Shown one piece after another: positions 10,435-19,295 of a DNA stretch of 33,579 nucleotides. The position numbers and the translations under genes are program-made. Source of the DNA: an uncultured Ferrovum sp. (GTDB lineage Bacteria; Pseudomonadota; Gammaproteobacteria; Burkholderiales; Ferrovaceae); the NCBI GenBank assembly GCA_903863375.1, contig CAIPBT010000070.1:1-33579 (forward strand), read 5' to 3'. Every line of letters begins with the position of its first letter. Position 1 is the first letter of the stretch. The notes below the pieces were generated by a model. That model ran no database searches. It was not told the origin of the DNA and saw nothing but the letters and a program-made list of their open reading frames with translations.

Positions 10435-11745
10435 GTGTCGACCACTACGCGTCCATCCAGCGGCACTCGCGGTACTGCAGTGCTGTCCATTGTGCCCGGT
10501 CTGGCGACAGCCCCGCCGAACGCAGTGACCGAGATGGCCCTCACCGCGAACGAGCTGTATGAAGAGGCGCTGACGCGTTTCGAGGCCGGTGATCTGGCGG
10601 GTGCCATCCAGCGCATGCAGGAATCACTCGCCAAAGGGGCGGCAAGCACGGAGCGCTGGAATACGCTTGGCAATCTGCTGGCGCATGCCCAGCGGTTCAA
10701 CGAAGCGGCCTCGGCCTTCCGCCGGGCGCTGGGACGCTCACCGCGCTCGGCCAGCATCTGGAACAACCTCGGAGCGGTGTTGTTGCGCGACCAGCATGTG
10801 GTGGGGGCAGAGTGCGCGTTTCGGCGGGCCATCTCGCTGCAGGAAAGCTTCCATGAGGCACACCAGAACCTCGCCCTGTTGCTGGATGGGCGCGGTGACA
10901 CGCTGGAGGCCGCCCGCCATCACTGCCTCGCGTTTGTTCACGGCCCCCGGGCCGGCAAGACGCCGGCAATGCTCGGTACTGCCTACTATCACCTTGGACA
11001 GTTCGAAGAGGCCGCACGGGTGTATCGCGACTGGGTACTGGCCGAACCGGAGAACCCGGTGGCGCGCCATCGGCTGGCTGCCTGTCTGAACGAAGATGTG
11101 CCAACGCGCGGCAGCGACGATTTTGTCGAACAGAGTTTTGACGCCTTTGCCCCGCACTTCGACGATCACCTCGCCGGACTGGCGTACTGCGGACCGGAAA
11201 CCGTGGCGGCCGCGGTTGCCCGGGTTCGCCCGGTGGACGCCTCTGCCCGGATCCTGGATGTCGGCTGCGGAACCGGCCTGTGCGGAACGGTGCTGCGTCC
11301 TCTGGCCGCGCAGCTGGATGGTGTGGACCTCTCCTCCGGCATGCTCGACCGCGCACGGGTACGCGGCTGCTACGACCGCCTGGAAAAAGTCGAGTTGACG
11401 GGATTTCTCGAGTCCTGCCGGTCGGCCTATGACGTGGTCGTGGCCGCCGATACGTTCAACTATTTTGGCGACCTTGCGCCAGTATTCCGGGCCGCTGCCC
11501 AGGCCCTCGAGGCCGATGGCCATCTCGTGTTCACTATCGAAGATGGCCGCGAAGCGTGTCCGGAACAGGGGTGGTGTCTTGCGGTGCACGGCCGGTATCT
11601 GCATGCGCCGGCCACGATCGAAGCGTGGCTGCAGGCAGCCGGATTTGCCGTACATCATGCACGACCGCTGGCACTGCGGCGGGAATTGGGACAGGACGTT
11701 GCTGCCGTGGTGTACACCGCCCAGCGTGTGGGACACGGCAGATGA
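10435..11745 (+). CDS. TPR-repeat protein with C-terminal class I methyltransferase
   Basis: 436 residues. An N-terminal segment of about 35 residues without clear fold is followed by tetratricopeptide repeats (about 36-225; e.g. NELYEEALTRFEAGDLAGAI, WNTLGNLLAHAQRFNEAASAF, WNNLGAVLLRDQHVVGAECAF, AMLGTAYYHLGQFEEAARVY). A SAM-dependent methyltransferase domain follows with ILDVGCGTGLCG (from 273), an acidic motif II region GVDLSSGML, and VVVAADTFNYFGDL. Such fusions are widespread; substrate is not predictable from sequence, although some TPR-methyltransferases act on proteins or small metabolites. GTG 10435 is chosen for the AAGGGAG seven bases upstream. It follows the truB terminator, so it begins a new transcription unit. 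Confidence 0.88.
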   Translation: MSTTTRPSSGTRGTAVLSIVPGLATAPPNAVTEMALTANELYEEALTRFEAGDLAGAIQRMQESLAKGAASTERWNTLGNLLAHAQRFNEAASAFRRALGRSPRSASIWNNLGAVLLRDQHVVGAECAFRRAISLQESFHEAHQNLALLLDGRGDTLEAARHHCLAFVHGPRAGKTPAMLGTAYYHLGQFEEAARVYRDWVLAEPENPVARHRLAACLNEDVPTRGSDDFVEQSFDAFAPHFDDHLAGLAYCGPETVAAAVARVRPVDASARILDVGCGTGLCGTVLRPLAAQLDGVDLSSGMLDRARVRGCYDRLEKVELTGFLESCRSAYDVVVAADTFNYFGDLAPVFRAAAQALEADGHLVFTIEDGREACPEQGWCLAVHGRYLHAPATIEAWLQAAGFAVHHARPLALRRELGQDVAAVVYTAQRVGHGR

Positions 11746-11870
11746 AGCCGGCGCCACGCGTGCCGCCCGCCGTGATCCGCGTGGCACGCGCCGTGCGCCG
11801 GCTGCGCGCGATGCATGGGATTGCCTGCCTGGCCCTTCGCCGTCAGGCGTTGCGCCGGTCAGCCTGCTAG
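11742..11870 (+). CDS. Doubtful 42-residue Arg-rich ORF overlapping the methyltransferase stop
   Basis: An ATG overlaps the preceding TGA as ATGA, which is a coupling arrangement, and the frame gives a 42-residue, highly basic peptide (about 11 Arg). It has no recognised domain and its stop lies inside the extended -10 box of the next gene. The overlap may be chance. Confidence 0.2.
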   Translation: MKPAPRVPPAVIRVARAVRRLRAMHGIACLALRRQALRRSAC

Positions 11871-11873
11871 AAT
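11865..11873 (+). promoter_or_regulatory. Extended -10 box TGC-TAGAAT of the ABC exporter gene
   Basis: TAGAAT (five of six matches) preceded by TGC, then six bases CGCGCC, then ATG 11880. Transcription starting seven bases after the box would begin at the A of the start codon, so the mRNA would be leaderless. There is no Shine-Dalgarno before the ATG, which fits. Confidence 0.6.
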
Positions 11874-11879
11874 CGCGCC

Positions 11880-13670
11880 ATGCGTCATCACCCCTCTGCT
11901 TCGCCTTCTGCCGCCCTGCCGGCGGCCAGCCCCACCGAATGGGGCGCCCTGCGGGCCCTGCTTCCCTACCTTGCACGGTATCGCGCCCGCATCGCGGCAG
12001 CGGCGGTCTGTCTGATCCTGGCCAAGATCGCCAACGTCGCCGTGCCACTGGTGCTGAAGCATGTGATCGACGACCTGTCGCCGCTGCATCAGGCGGTGGC
12101 CATCCCGCTCAGCCTGCTTGTCGCCTATGGCGCCCTGCGCTTTTCCACCACCCTGTTCACCGAACTGCGCGACGGCATCTTTGCCCGGGTCAGCCAGCGC
12201 GCCATCCGTGAGGCGGCGCTGTCGGTATTCCGCCATCTGCATCGTCTGTCCCTGCGTTTTCATCTCGAGCGCCAGACCGGAGGCATGTCGCGCGACATTG
12301 AACGCGGTACACGCGGCATCGAAACCCTGCTGCGCTTTGCCCTGTTCAGCATCTTTCCCACACTGGTCGAAATGGCCATGGTGGGTGGCATCCTGACCTG
12401 GCGTTACGACATCTGGTTTGGCCTGATCACCCTGGTCACCCTGCTGATCTACATCACGCTGACGGTGGTGATCACCGAGTGGCGCACGCAGTTTCGCCGG
12501 CGCATGAACGAAATGGATTCGCGTGCCAACACGCGAGCCGTCGACAGCCTGCTCAACTATGAGACCGTGAAGTATTTCGGCAACGAAGAGTGGGAAGCGC
12601 GCCGTTACGACGACAACCTGCAGCGCTGGGAAGAGGCCTCGGTGCGCAGCCAGACCTCGCTCGCCGCGCTCAATACCACCCAGAGCCTGGTGATTGCTGC
12701 CGGTGCCACGCTGCTGATGGCGCGCGCTGCCGCCGGCGTGGTGGCCGGCCGCCTCACCCTGGGCGACCTGGTGCTGATCAATTCCCTGCTGCTGCAGCTG
12801 TATGTTCCGCTCAACTTCCTGGGCGTGATCTACCGCGAAATGAAGCAGGCACTGTCTGACATGGACCGCATGTTCCGGTTGCTGTCGGTGGACGAGGAAG
12901 TGGCCGATCTGCCCGGGGCACCGGCACTGCAGGCGGGGCCAGGCGAGGTACGCTTTGTTGATGTCGATTTTCGGTACGACGCGCGGCGACCGATCCTACA
13001 TGGCCTCAGTTTCATCATCCCCCCGGGCAGGACGCTCGCGGTGGTGGGCCACAGCGGAGCGGGCAAGTCGACCTTGGCGCGACTGCTGTTCCGCTTTTAT
13101 GACGTTAACGCCGGCCAGATCCTGATCGACGGGCAGGATATCCGCGCCGTGCAGCAGACCAGCCTGCGGGCAGCCATCGGCATCGTGCCGCAGGACACGG
13201 TGCTATTCAACGACAGCATCGCCTACAACATCGCCTACGGGCGTCCCGGTGCCAGCCAGGCCGACATCGAGGCGGCGGCACGTGCAGCGCACATCCACGC
13301 CTTCATCGAGAGCCTGCCGGACGGCTATGCCACGCTGGTTGGTGAGCGCGGCCTGAAGCTGTCCGGAGGCGAAAAACAGCGCGTGGCCATCGCGCGCACG
13401 ATCCTGAAGGATCCGCGTGTGCTGGTGTTTGATGAAGCCACTTCGGCGCTCGACTCCCATGCCGAGAAAGCCATCCAGGATGAACTCGATCGCATCTCGC
13501 GCACCCACACCACCCTGGTGATTGCCCACCGACTGTCGACGATTGTCGGCGCGGACGAAATCCTAGTGATGGATCAGGGCCGGGTTGTCGAGCGCGGTAC
13601 CCACGAGGCCCTGTTGGCGCTGGGAGAACGCTATGCCCGAATGTGGGCCCTGCAACAGCAAAGCCTGTGA
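11880..13670 (+). CDS. Atm1-type ABC exporter (fused membrane and ATPase domains)
   Basis: 596 residues. The N-terminal half has about six membrane spans (from about residue 40 to 320) including NYETVKYFGNEEWE, a signature seen in mitochondrial Atm1/ABCB7 and bacterial relatives. The ATPase half has Walker A GHSGAGKST (390-398), the Q-loop IVPQDTVLFN, signature LSGGEKQR (494-501), Walker B leading to DEATSALD (from 518) and the H-loop AHRLST. Family knowledge: Atm1 half-transporters form homodimers in the inner membrane and export glutathione-linked species, with roles in Fe-S metabolism or heavy-metal tolerance. Substrate here is inference. The PBP7-like gene follows four bases later. Confidence 0.93.
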   Translation: MRHHPSASPSAALPAASPTEWGALRALLPYLARYRARIAAAAVCLILAKIANVAVPLVLKHVIDDLSPLHQAVAIPLSLLVAYGALRFSTTLFTELRDGIFARVSQRAIREAALSVFRHLHRLSLRFHLERQTGGMSRDIERGTRGIETLLRFALFSIFPTLVEMAMVGGILTWRYDIWFGLITLVTLLIYITLTVVITEWRTQFRRRMNEMDSRANTRAVDSLLNYETVKYFGNEEWEARRYDDNLQRWEEASVRSQTSLAALNTTQSLVIAAGATLLMARAAAGVVAGRLTLGDLVLINSLLLQLYVPLNFLGVIYREMKQALSDMDRMFRLLSVDEEVADLPGAPALQAGPGEVRFVDVDFRYDARRPILHGLSFIIPPGRTLAVVGHSGAGKSTLARLLFRFYDVNAGQILIDGQDIRAVQQTSLRAAIGIVPQDTVLFNDSIAYNIAYGRPGASQADIEAAARAAHIHAFIESLPDGYATLVGERGLKLSGGEKQRVAIARTILKDPRVLVFDEATSALDSHAEKAIQDELDRISRTHTTLVIAHRLSTIVGADEILVMDQGRVVERGTHEALLALGERYARMWALQQQSL

Positions 13671-13674
13671 GCCT

Positions 13675-14688
13675 ATGAACATGCCCTTCCATCGTTCCAT
13701 GCTGTGGCTGCTGACCGTGGCCGGGCTGTCCCTGCCCCTGTCGCCAGCCGCCGCCGCCGTCACGGCGGGTAATGGTGCCGGCGCCGCCGTCACCCGGGTG
13801 CACCATCGGTCCAGCCACAGCCATCATCGACCGCTGCATCGTGCCCCGGTGGCACCGGGCAATGAGGCCCTGCCGGCCGAAGCGGGGCATGATCTGCCCC
13901 CCGGTCTCGCCCTGCGCTCGAATGCGGCCTACATCATCGATGAGGGCAGCCGTCAGGTGTTGGCCGACCGCAATCCGGACCAGGTTCAGCCGATTGCCTC
14001 GATCACCAAGCTGATGACCGCGGTGGTGGTGATCACCCAGCAACTGCCGCTCGACGCGCTGATCGAGATCGAGGATGCAGACGTCGACCTGTTGCGGCAT
14101 ACCCATTCCTTGCTGCGGGTGGGCACCCAGTACACCCGGCACGACCTGTTGCTGCTGGCCTTGATGGCTTCGGAAAACCGCGCTGCGGCGGCCCTTGGCC
14201 GATCCTCTCCCGAAGGCAAGGCAGGCTTCGTCGCGCAGATGAATGCCATGGCGGTGCAACTCGGCATGACGCACACCCACTTCGAAGACACGTCAGGCCT
14301 GAACGGGGCAAACCTTTCGTCTGCGCGGGATCTGGCGGTGCTGGTGCGTTTTGCTGCAACCCTGCCGATCATCCACACCTTCACCACCACGCCGGAAGCG
14401 AGCATCGCCGCCGTGGGGGGAAGGCCTTATACTTTCCGGAATACCAATTTGCTGGTGCGGCAAGGTGATTGGGATGTGGTGGTGTCGAAGACCGGATTCA
14501 TCAATGAGTCCGGTCAGTGCCTGGTTATGCAGGCCCGCATCGACGGTCACGTCACCACGATGGTGCTGCTGGATTCACGCGGACACCTGTCGCGGATTGG
14601 TGATGCACAGAGGGTACGCAAGTGGCTCGAGGCGCGGCTGGCGCAGGCGCGTCTTGGGCTGGAAACGGCAGCCAAGGGCAAGGGCTGA
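13675..14688 (+). CDS. PBP7-like D-alanyl-D-alanine endopeptidase (S11 family)
   Basis: 337 residues, exported. Signal peptide about 1-28 (ending SPAAAA), then a linker with six histidines at 43-55, then the penicillin-binding fold. All three catalytic motifs are present: SITK (109-112) with nucleophile S109, SEN (166-168), and KTG (272-274). Enzymes of this type cleave D-Ala-meso-DAP crosslinks or trim stem peptides in peptidoglycan. ATG 13675 is preferred over the earlier in-frame codons because it gives a clean signal peptide and lies four bases after the ABC exporter stop, implying an operon. There is no C-terminal amphipathic anchor like that of PBP5/6, so PBP7/8 (PbpG) is the closest class. 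Confidence 0.9.
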   Translation: MNMPFHRSMLWLLTVAGLSLPLSPAAAAVTAGNGAGAAVTRVHHRSSHSHHRPLHRAPVAPGNEALPAEAGHDLPPGLALRSNAAYIIDEGSRQVLADRNPDQVQPIASITKLMTAVVVITQQLPLDALIEIEDADVDLLRHTHSLLRVGTQYTRHDLLLLALMASENRAAAALGRSSPEGKAGFVAQMNAMAVQLGMTHTHFEDTSGLNGANLSSARDLAVLVRFAATLPIIHTFTTTPEASIAAVGGRPYTFRNTNLLVRQGDWDVVVSKTGFINESGQCLVMQARIDGHVTTMVLLDSRGHLSRIGDAQRVRKWLEARLAQARLGLETAAKGKG

Positions 14689-14738
14689 TCCGACGGTGGT
14701 CGTCGGAGGCCACCATCCAACAGGATTCAGGAGCAGGC

Positions 14739-15527
14739 GTGCGGATCGGATTTTTTGTGACGTGTCTTGTCGACGCGGTCAGGCCGCGGATCGGTTTTGC
14801 CAGCATCCAGCTGCTCGAGGCCGCCGGTTGCACTGTGGAAGTTCCTGCCGCCCAGACCTGTTGTGGGCAACCCGGATTCAATTCGGGTGACCGGGCTTCC
14901 GGCACGCGCCTGGCACAGGTTTTTCTTGAGCAATTCGAATCGTTCGATGCCGTGGTCGCGCCGAGTGGTTCCTGCGTGGCCATGATCCGCGATTACCCGG
15001 GCCTGTTTGCCGACCAGCCGGCGCTCGCAGAGCGTCTGCAGCGCCTGGTCAGCCGTACCCATGAGCTGCTCGATTTCCTCACCCATCATGCGCCCCAGCC
15101 CCTGCCGGCCGGTGCGCTGCCCCTGCGCGCCACCTATCACGACAGTTGTTCGGGCCTGCGCAATCTTGGCATCAAGCACCAGCCGCGCCAGCTGTTGGCG
15201 ACCTGCGACGGGGTTGATCTGTGCGAGATGCGCGATGCGGAAATCTGCTGTGGTTTTGGGGGCAGCTTTTCCGTGAAGCTGGGTGAGATTGCCACCCGGA
15301 TGGCCGACAACAAGTGCAATCACGCCCTGGCGACGCAGCCGGACGCGATCCTTGGCGGCGATCTGGGCTGCCTGCTCAACATCGAAGGCCGGCTGCGTCG
15401 CCGCGGCGACCAGCGCACGCAGGTGCTGCATGTGGCCGAAGTGCTGGCGGCGGGCCAACTGGCGGCATCTGGCGAACTGCCCGCCCCGGGACAGTTTGTT
15501 GGCATGCCAGTGACGACGAAGGACTGA
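14739..15527 (+). CDS. lutA: L-lactate oxidation complex subunit LutA (Fe-S oxidoreductase)
   Basis: 262 residues. It carries two cysteine-rich CCG domains: TCCGQPGFNSGD in the first and ICCGFGGSFSVK in the second, with additional cysteines in VAPSGSC and YHDSCSG. LutA works with LutB and LutC to oxidise L-lactate to pyruvate in the cytosol. GTG 14739 is chosen because AGGAG lies five bases before it and the product then starts directly with the conserved VRIGFFVTCLVDA strand. LutB follows after five bases. It is 50 bases downstream of the murein endopeptidase gene, so co-transcription with it is possible but not shown. Confidence 0.92.
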   Translation: MRIGFFVTCLVDAVRPRIGFASIQLLEAAGCTVEVPAAQTCCGQPGFNSGDRASGTRLAQVFLEQFESFDAVVAPSGSCVAMIRDYPGLFADQPALAERLQRLVSRTHELLDFLTHHAPQPLPAGALPLRATYHDSCSGLRNLGIKHQPRQLLATCDGVDLCEMRDAEICCGFGGSFSVKLGEIATRMADNKCNHALATQPDAILGGDLGCLLNIEGRLRRRGDQRTQVLHVAEVLAAGQLAASGELPAPGQFVGMPVTTKD

Positions 15528-15532
15528 GACCC

Positions 15533-17020
15533 ATGGATGCAACGTCACATAGCTTTAAACGCAATGTACACGCCCGGTTGGGCGATGAGGCCCTGCAGGC
15601 CAATCTGCGGCGGTTTGGCGGGGGCTTTGCCGACCGCCGGCGTGACGCGGTCGGCCGGGTAGACGATTTCGAAGCCCTGCGCGACCGCGCGTCCGAGATC
15701 CGGGCCGAGGTGCTGACCCATCTGGACCACTGGCTGCTGGCGTTCGAGGCGGAAGCCACCCGGCGTGGCACGGCGGTGCATTGGGCGGAAACCGGTGCCG
15801 AGGCCAACCAGATCCTGCTCGGGATTGCCCGGGCGGCCGGCGTGCAGCGCGTGATCAAGTCCAAGTCGATGGTCAGCGAAGAGTCCGGCCTGAATGCCGT
15901 GCTCGGGGCTGCCGGCATCGAGGTCACGGAAACCGACCTCGGAGAGTACATCCTTCAGCTTGCGGACGAACCACCCTCGCACATCATCGCGCCAGCCATT
16001 CACAAGAGCCGTGATGAAGTATCCGCCCTGTTTGCCGAGCACCACGGCACCCCGCTGACGCGCGACATTCCGGCCTTGTGCGAAGAGGCACGCCAGCACC
16101 TGAGGCCTCGTTTCCTGCAAGCTGACATGGGCGTTTCCGGCGGCAATTTCCTGATTGCCGAAACCGGTTCGGTCGCGATTGTCACCAACGAAGGCAATGG
16201 CCGCATGGTCACCACGCTCCCGCGCGTGCACGTGGCGATCACTGGCATCGAGAAAGTGCTGCCGACGCTGGACGACCTGTCCGCCATCCTGCGCGTTCTG
16301 CCACGCTCGGCCACTGGCCAGGACATCACCAACTACGTCTCGGTGCTGACGGGTACCCGTGATGCCGGAGCGGACGACGGTCCTGAGCAGAACCATGTGA
16401 TCCTGGTCGACAACGGCCGTTCACGGTTGCTGGGGGGCGCGCTGCACGATGCCCTGCGCTGCATCCGCTGTGGCGCCTGCATGAATCACTGTCCCGTGTA
16501 TCAGAACATCGGCGGCCATGCCTACGGATGGGTATATCCCGGCCCGATCGGCGCAATCCTGACGCCGGCCTTCCTCGGCCTGGAGAAGGCGCTCGACCTG
16601 CCGCAGGCATCCACCCTCTGTGCCGCTTGCGAAGTGGTTTGCCCGGTACGCATTCCCCTGCCGGAACTGATGCGGACCTTGCGTGAGCAGGAAATGGAAC
16701 AGGGGCTGCGTCCCTGGCACGAGCGCCTGTCGATCCGGCTGTGGCGCTGGCTTGCCCTGCATCCGGCGCTCTATGCCGTGGCAACCCGCTGGGGCATCCG
16801 GGTCTTGCGCTGGCTGGCGGGCAAGGATGGGCAGGTGCACCGCTTGCCGGGCCTGGACGGATGGACCGAGGGCCGTGACATGCCGGCGCCGCAGGGCAGC
16901 ACGTTCCGCGATCAGTGGCGCACGCAGCTTGCTGCCCGGGAAGCGCAGGGCAAGGCGAGGGCGGCCGCCACTCCCGTTGCGATGGCTGCCGCTGGCGCAG
17001 CGCGGAGCAAGGCCCCATGA
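15533..17020 (+). CDS. lutB: L-lactate oxidation iron-sulfur protein LutB
   Basis: 495 residues. The N-terminal LUD domain has MVSEESGLNAVL and the FLIAETGSVAIVTNEGNGRM motif. A ferredoxin-like pair of 4Fe-4S sites follows: CIRCGACMNHCPVY (near 310) and CAACEVVCPV (near 363). The C-terminal part carries a LutB-type helical tail and ends in a low-complexity Ala-rich stretch. AAGGA lies nine bases before ATG 15533. The end overlaps the lutC start as ATGA (17017-17020), so the two are translationally coupled. LutB is thought to pass electrons from lactate through its clusters; the final acceptor is not visible here. Confidence 0.94.
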   Translation: MDATSHSFKRNVHARLGDEALQANLRRFGGGFADRRRDAVGRVDDFEALRDRASEIRAEVLTHLDHWLLAFEAEATRRGTAVHWAETGAEANQILLGIARAAGVQRVIKSKSMVSEESGLNAVLGAAGIEVTETDLGEYILQLADEPPSHIIAPAIHKSRDEVSALFAEHHGTPLTRDIPALCEEARQHLRPRFLQADMGVSGGNFLIAETGSVAIVTNEGNGRMVTTLPRVHVAITGIEKVLPTLDDLSAILRVLPRSATGQDITNYVSVLTGTRDAGADDGPEQNHVILVDNGRSRLLGGALHDALRCIRCGACMNHCPVYQNIGGHAYGWVYPGPIGAILTPAFLGLEKALDLPQASTLCAACEVVCPVRIPLPELMRTLREQEMEQGLRPWHERLSIRLWRWLALHPALYAVATRWGIRVLRWLAGKDGQVHRLPGLDGWTEGRDMPAPQGSTFRDQWRTQLAAREAQGKARAAATPVAMAAAGAARSKAP

Positions 17021-17646
17021 GCACGGCCCGCGACCGCATCCTGGCCCGGGTGCGCAGTGGCCTGGGCACCCGGGCTGGCGAGGTGCCAGACCGCCCGGTG
17101 CGTTCGCCGGCCCCGCTGGCGCGGCCGGTGCACGACCGGGTGACCGACTTCCGGCAGCGCGCCGAATCGTTGCAGAGTACGGTGGATCACGTGGACGAGA
17201 TGGATGCTGTGCCGCTGGCGGTTGCCCGCTACCTGGCTGGCTTGCCACCCGTCACCAATGGCATGGTGGTCTGGCCGGAACTGGCCGCACTCGACTGGGC
17301 AGGTGCCGGGCTGGCCGTGGAAGCCCGCAGTGCCCTGTCCGCCGATCAGGTTGGTATCACTGGCGTGTGTTGTGCGATCGCCGAAACCGGAACGCTGTTG
17401 CTCGATTCGGGACCCGGTCACTCCGCCACCGCCAGCCTGCTGCCGGAGACTCATATCGCCGTAGTACCGGTCGCGGTCATCCTGGAACGGATGGAAGAAG
17501 CCTTCGCACAGGTCCTGGCCCGGCGTGGCGAGCTGCCGCGCGCGGTCAATTTCATTTCCGGGCCATCGCGCACCGCCGACATCGAGCAGACCATCGTGAT
17601 CGGGGCCCACGGGCCGCGCCGGGTGCACATCGTACTGGTGGGCTGA
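17017..17646 (+). CDS. lutC: L-lactate oxidation protein LutC (LUD domain)
   Basis: 209 residues. It is a single LUD domain with VGITGVCCAIAETGTLLLDSG-type core and PETHIAVVP, then RAVNFISGPSRTADIEQTIVIGAHGP as in LutC/YkgG. Length agrees with relatives (about 210-240). The start overlaps the end of lutB. No lactate permease (LldP) or GntR-type regulator is adjacent, unlike many lut loci. The next gene is convergent and ends 83 bases downstream; no strong terminator is visible between them. Confidence 0.92.
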   Translation: MSTARDRILARVRSGLGTRAGEVPDRPVRSPAPLARPVHDRVTDFRQRAESLQSTVDHVDEMDAVPLAVARYLAGLPPVTNGMVVWPELAALDWAGAGLAVEARSALSADQVGITGVCCAIAETGTLLLDSGPGHSATASLLPETHIAVVPVAVILERMEEAFAQVLARRGELPRAVNFISGPSRTADIEQTIVIGAHGPRRVHIVLVG

Positions 17647-17729
17647 CTCCTGGCATCACCCTTGCAGGTGAGGCGATCGTCGAAGCGCAAGCCTCTGCCG
17701 GCAGACCCCTGAGCGGCACGCCCTGCCGA

Positions 17730-19295
17730 TCAGAAACTGTGCAGGTTGGTGCCGGCAGCCCCCAGCGCTTCAAAGCCGAAATGGCCAAACACGACCGCGT
17801 TCAGCTGGGCACTGGTGGTGGTGCCGGTAACCGGTGTCCATACCTGACCTGGCGTGAGGATGTACTGCGACGATGCCGTCAGTCCGTTCACCGTGGCGAC
17901 GATCAGATTGCTGCGCAGGATCACGCCGGCGTCGCCCACCGCAACCAGCTGGGTCAGCTGACCGCTGGCAGGATCGCGGATGCCTGCCACGCTGCGCAGG
18001 TGGGTGCCCGCGAGGCTGGCCGGCAACGCGACGGCGGTCCAGTTGGCGAGATCGTAGGAGTAGAGAATCATCGGCTGGACAGTGTTGGTACTGTCCAGAT
18101 AATCGCCGACGGCGGCAAACAGCGGCTGGCCGACCGGGTTTGGCACGGCCGTGGTGGGGGACGGTGTGAATGAGCCGTACGCCAGGCCGCGCACGGTGAC
18201 CTGCGCCTGGGTCACGCCGGCAGGCAGGATCAGGTTGGCCTGGGTCCAGCCCGGGGTGGTGGATGTGAAGGCCGTCGACGGGGAGAAGGCCAGCAGCCCC
18301 TGTGTGCCGCCCACCACAACATAATTGGAGCCGGCGGCAGAACCGAGGGTCGAGGTCAGCAGGCTGGCCGGGGAGCTTGCGCCACACTGGGTGGGGAAGG
18401 CTGCAATCAGCCCTGCCGAGTAGGACGTCCAGCTGGTGTACTGGTTGGGATTGCCACTGCCGATCACCGACACGATGTTGCAGCCATCGCCGACCCCCAG
18501 CCAGGAGCCACCCAGGCTGGCAATGCCGTTGATGTTGAAGGTGATCCCGGTCACTTGGGGTGTCCAGGAGATGCCATCCAGACTCGCACTGGCGAGACCC
18601 CCGGGGCCGGCGGTCAGAAATCCCACCGAGGGGTCAAAAGACACGGCGCCGAGGTTGGTTCCGGCTGGCAGGCCGCTGGTGGTTGGGAAGAAGGTGAAGT
18701 CGATGCCATTGGCGTTCTGCTGGGTGTAGAACAGGGCGCCCGCATTGCCGCTGGCCACAAAGCGTGCGGCAGCACCGGTCGGCGCGAGTACGCCATTGTT
18801 CCCGTAATAGGGCACGCCGTAGGTGGCCGACAGCAGGTCATCCGGCAGGTTGTCCGCCTGGTTGACCAAGGGCGTGCCGCTGGTCCAGGTGCCGCCGGCC
18901 GGGCGCGGAACGGCGCGCACTGGGGCCGAGGACGGTCCACCCGGCCCCCCATTGGAGCGCGCATTGATGGTGATGTCGTAGGCCTGGAAGTTGGTCAGCG
19001 CAGTCGGTATGCCGTTGAAGGCCAGTGTCGACACCGAATAGGGCGTGGTGACATGCGGAATGGCGTACGCACCAGCCGTATTGGTGAAGTTGTCCGGGGT
19101 GGTGCCTGGCGGCCCGATGAAGATCCAGTAATCCAGACTGGGATCGTCACTCCAGGAGGCGGTGACCGCCTGATCCTGCGCTGCCGCCTGGAAATTTGCC
19201 GGGGGCGCAGCGGAACTGCCTTTGCCACCCCCTCCGCAAGCGGTGAGCAGGAGCAGGGGCAATGCGGGCAGCAGGCAGCGCAGGCGACGATCCAT
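17730..19295 (-). CDS. Lipoprotein with FN3-like domain and propeller-like repeats
   Basis: 521 residues; not recognised as a named family. Start ATG 19295 gives a lipoprotein signal with lipobox LTAC and lipidated C20, followed by a GGGGKGSS linker. Residues about 30-130 look like a fibronectin type III domain (PPANFQAAAQDQAVTASWS to INARSNGG..PSSAPVRAV). The rest repeats a loose pattern 'xxAVGDxGxIxxSxDGxxW' (e.g. LASASLDGISWTPQ, LGVGDGCNIVSV, YVVVGGTQGLLAFS, FAAVGDYLDSTN, LVAVGDAGVILRS), suggesting a BNR/Ycf48-like beta-propeller. Ser/Thr/Gly rich, few charges: a surface or periplasmic protein. Upstream in-frame codons to 19403 give no signal peptide and were dropped. GAGG lies ten bases before the ATG. 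Function unknown. Confidence 0.8.
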   Translation of the reverse strand: MDRRLRCLLPALPLLLLTACGGGGKGSSAAPPANFQAAAQDQAVTASWSDDPSLDYWIFIGPPGTTPDNFTNTAGAYAIPHVTTPYSVSTLAFNGIPTALTNFQAYDITINARSNGGPGGPSSAPVRAVPRPAGGTWTSGTPLVNQADNLPDDLLSATYGVPYYGNNGVLAPTGAAARFVASGNAGALFYTQQNANGIDFTFFPTTSGLPAGTNLGAVSFDPSVGFLTAGPGGLASASLDGISWTPQVTGITFNINGIASLGGSWLGVGDGCNIVSVIGSGNPNQYTSWTSYSAGLIAAFPTQCGASSPASLLTSTLGSAAGSNYVVVGGTQGLLAFSPSTAFTSTTPGWTQANLILPAGVTQAQVTVRGLAYGSFTPSPTTAVPNPVGQPLFAAVGDYLDSTNTVQPMILYSYDLANWTAVALPASLAGTHLRSVAGIRDPASGQLTQLVAVGDAGVILRSNLIVATVNGLTASSQYILTPGQVWTPVTGTTTSAQLNAVVFGHFGFEALGAAGTNLHSF

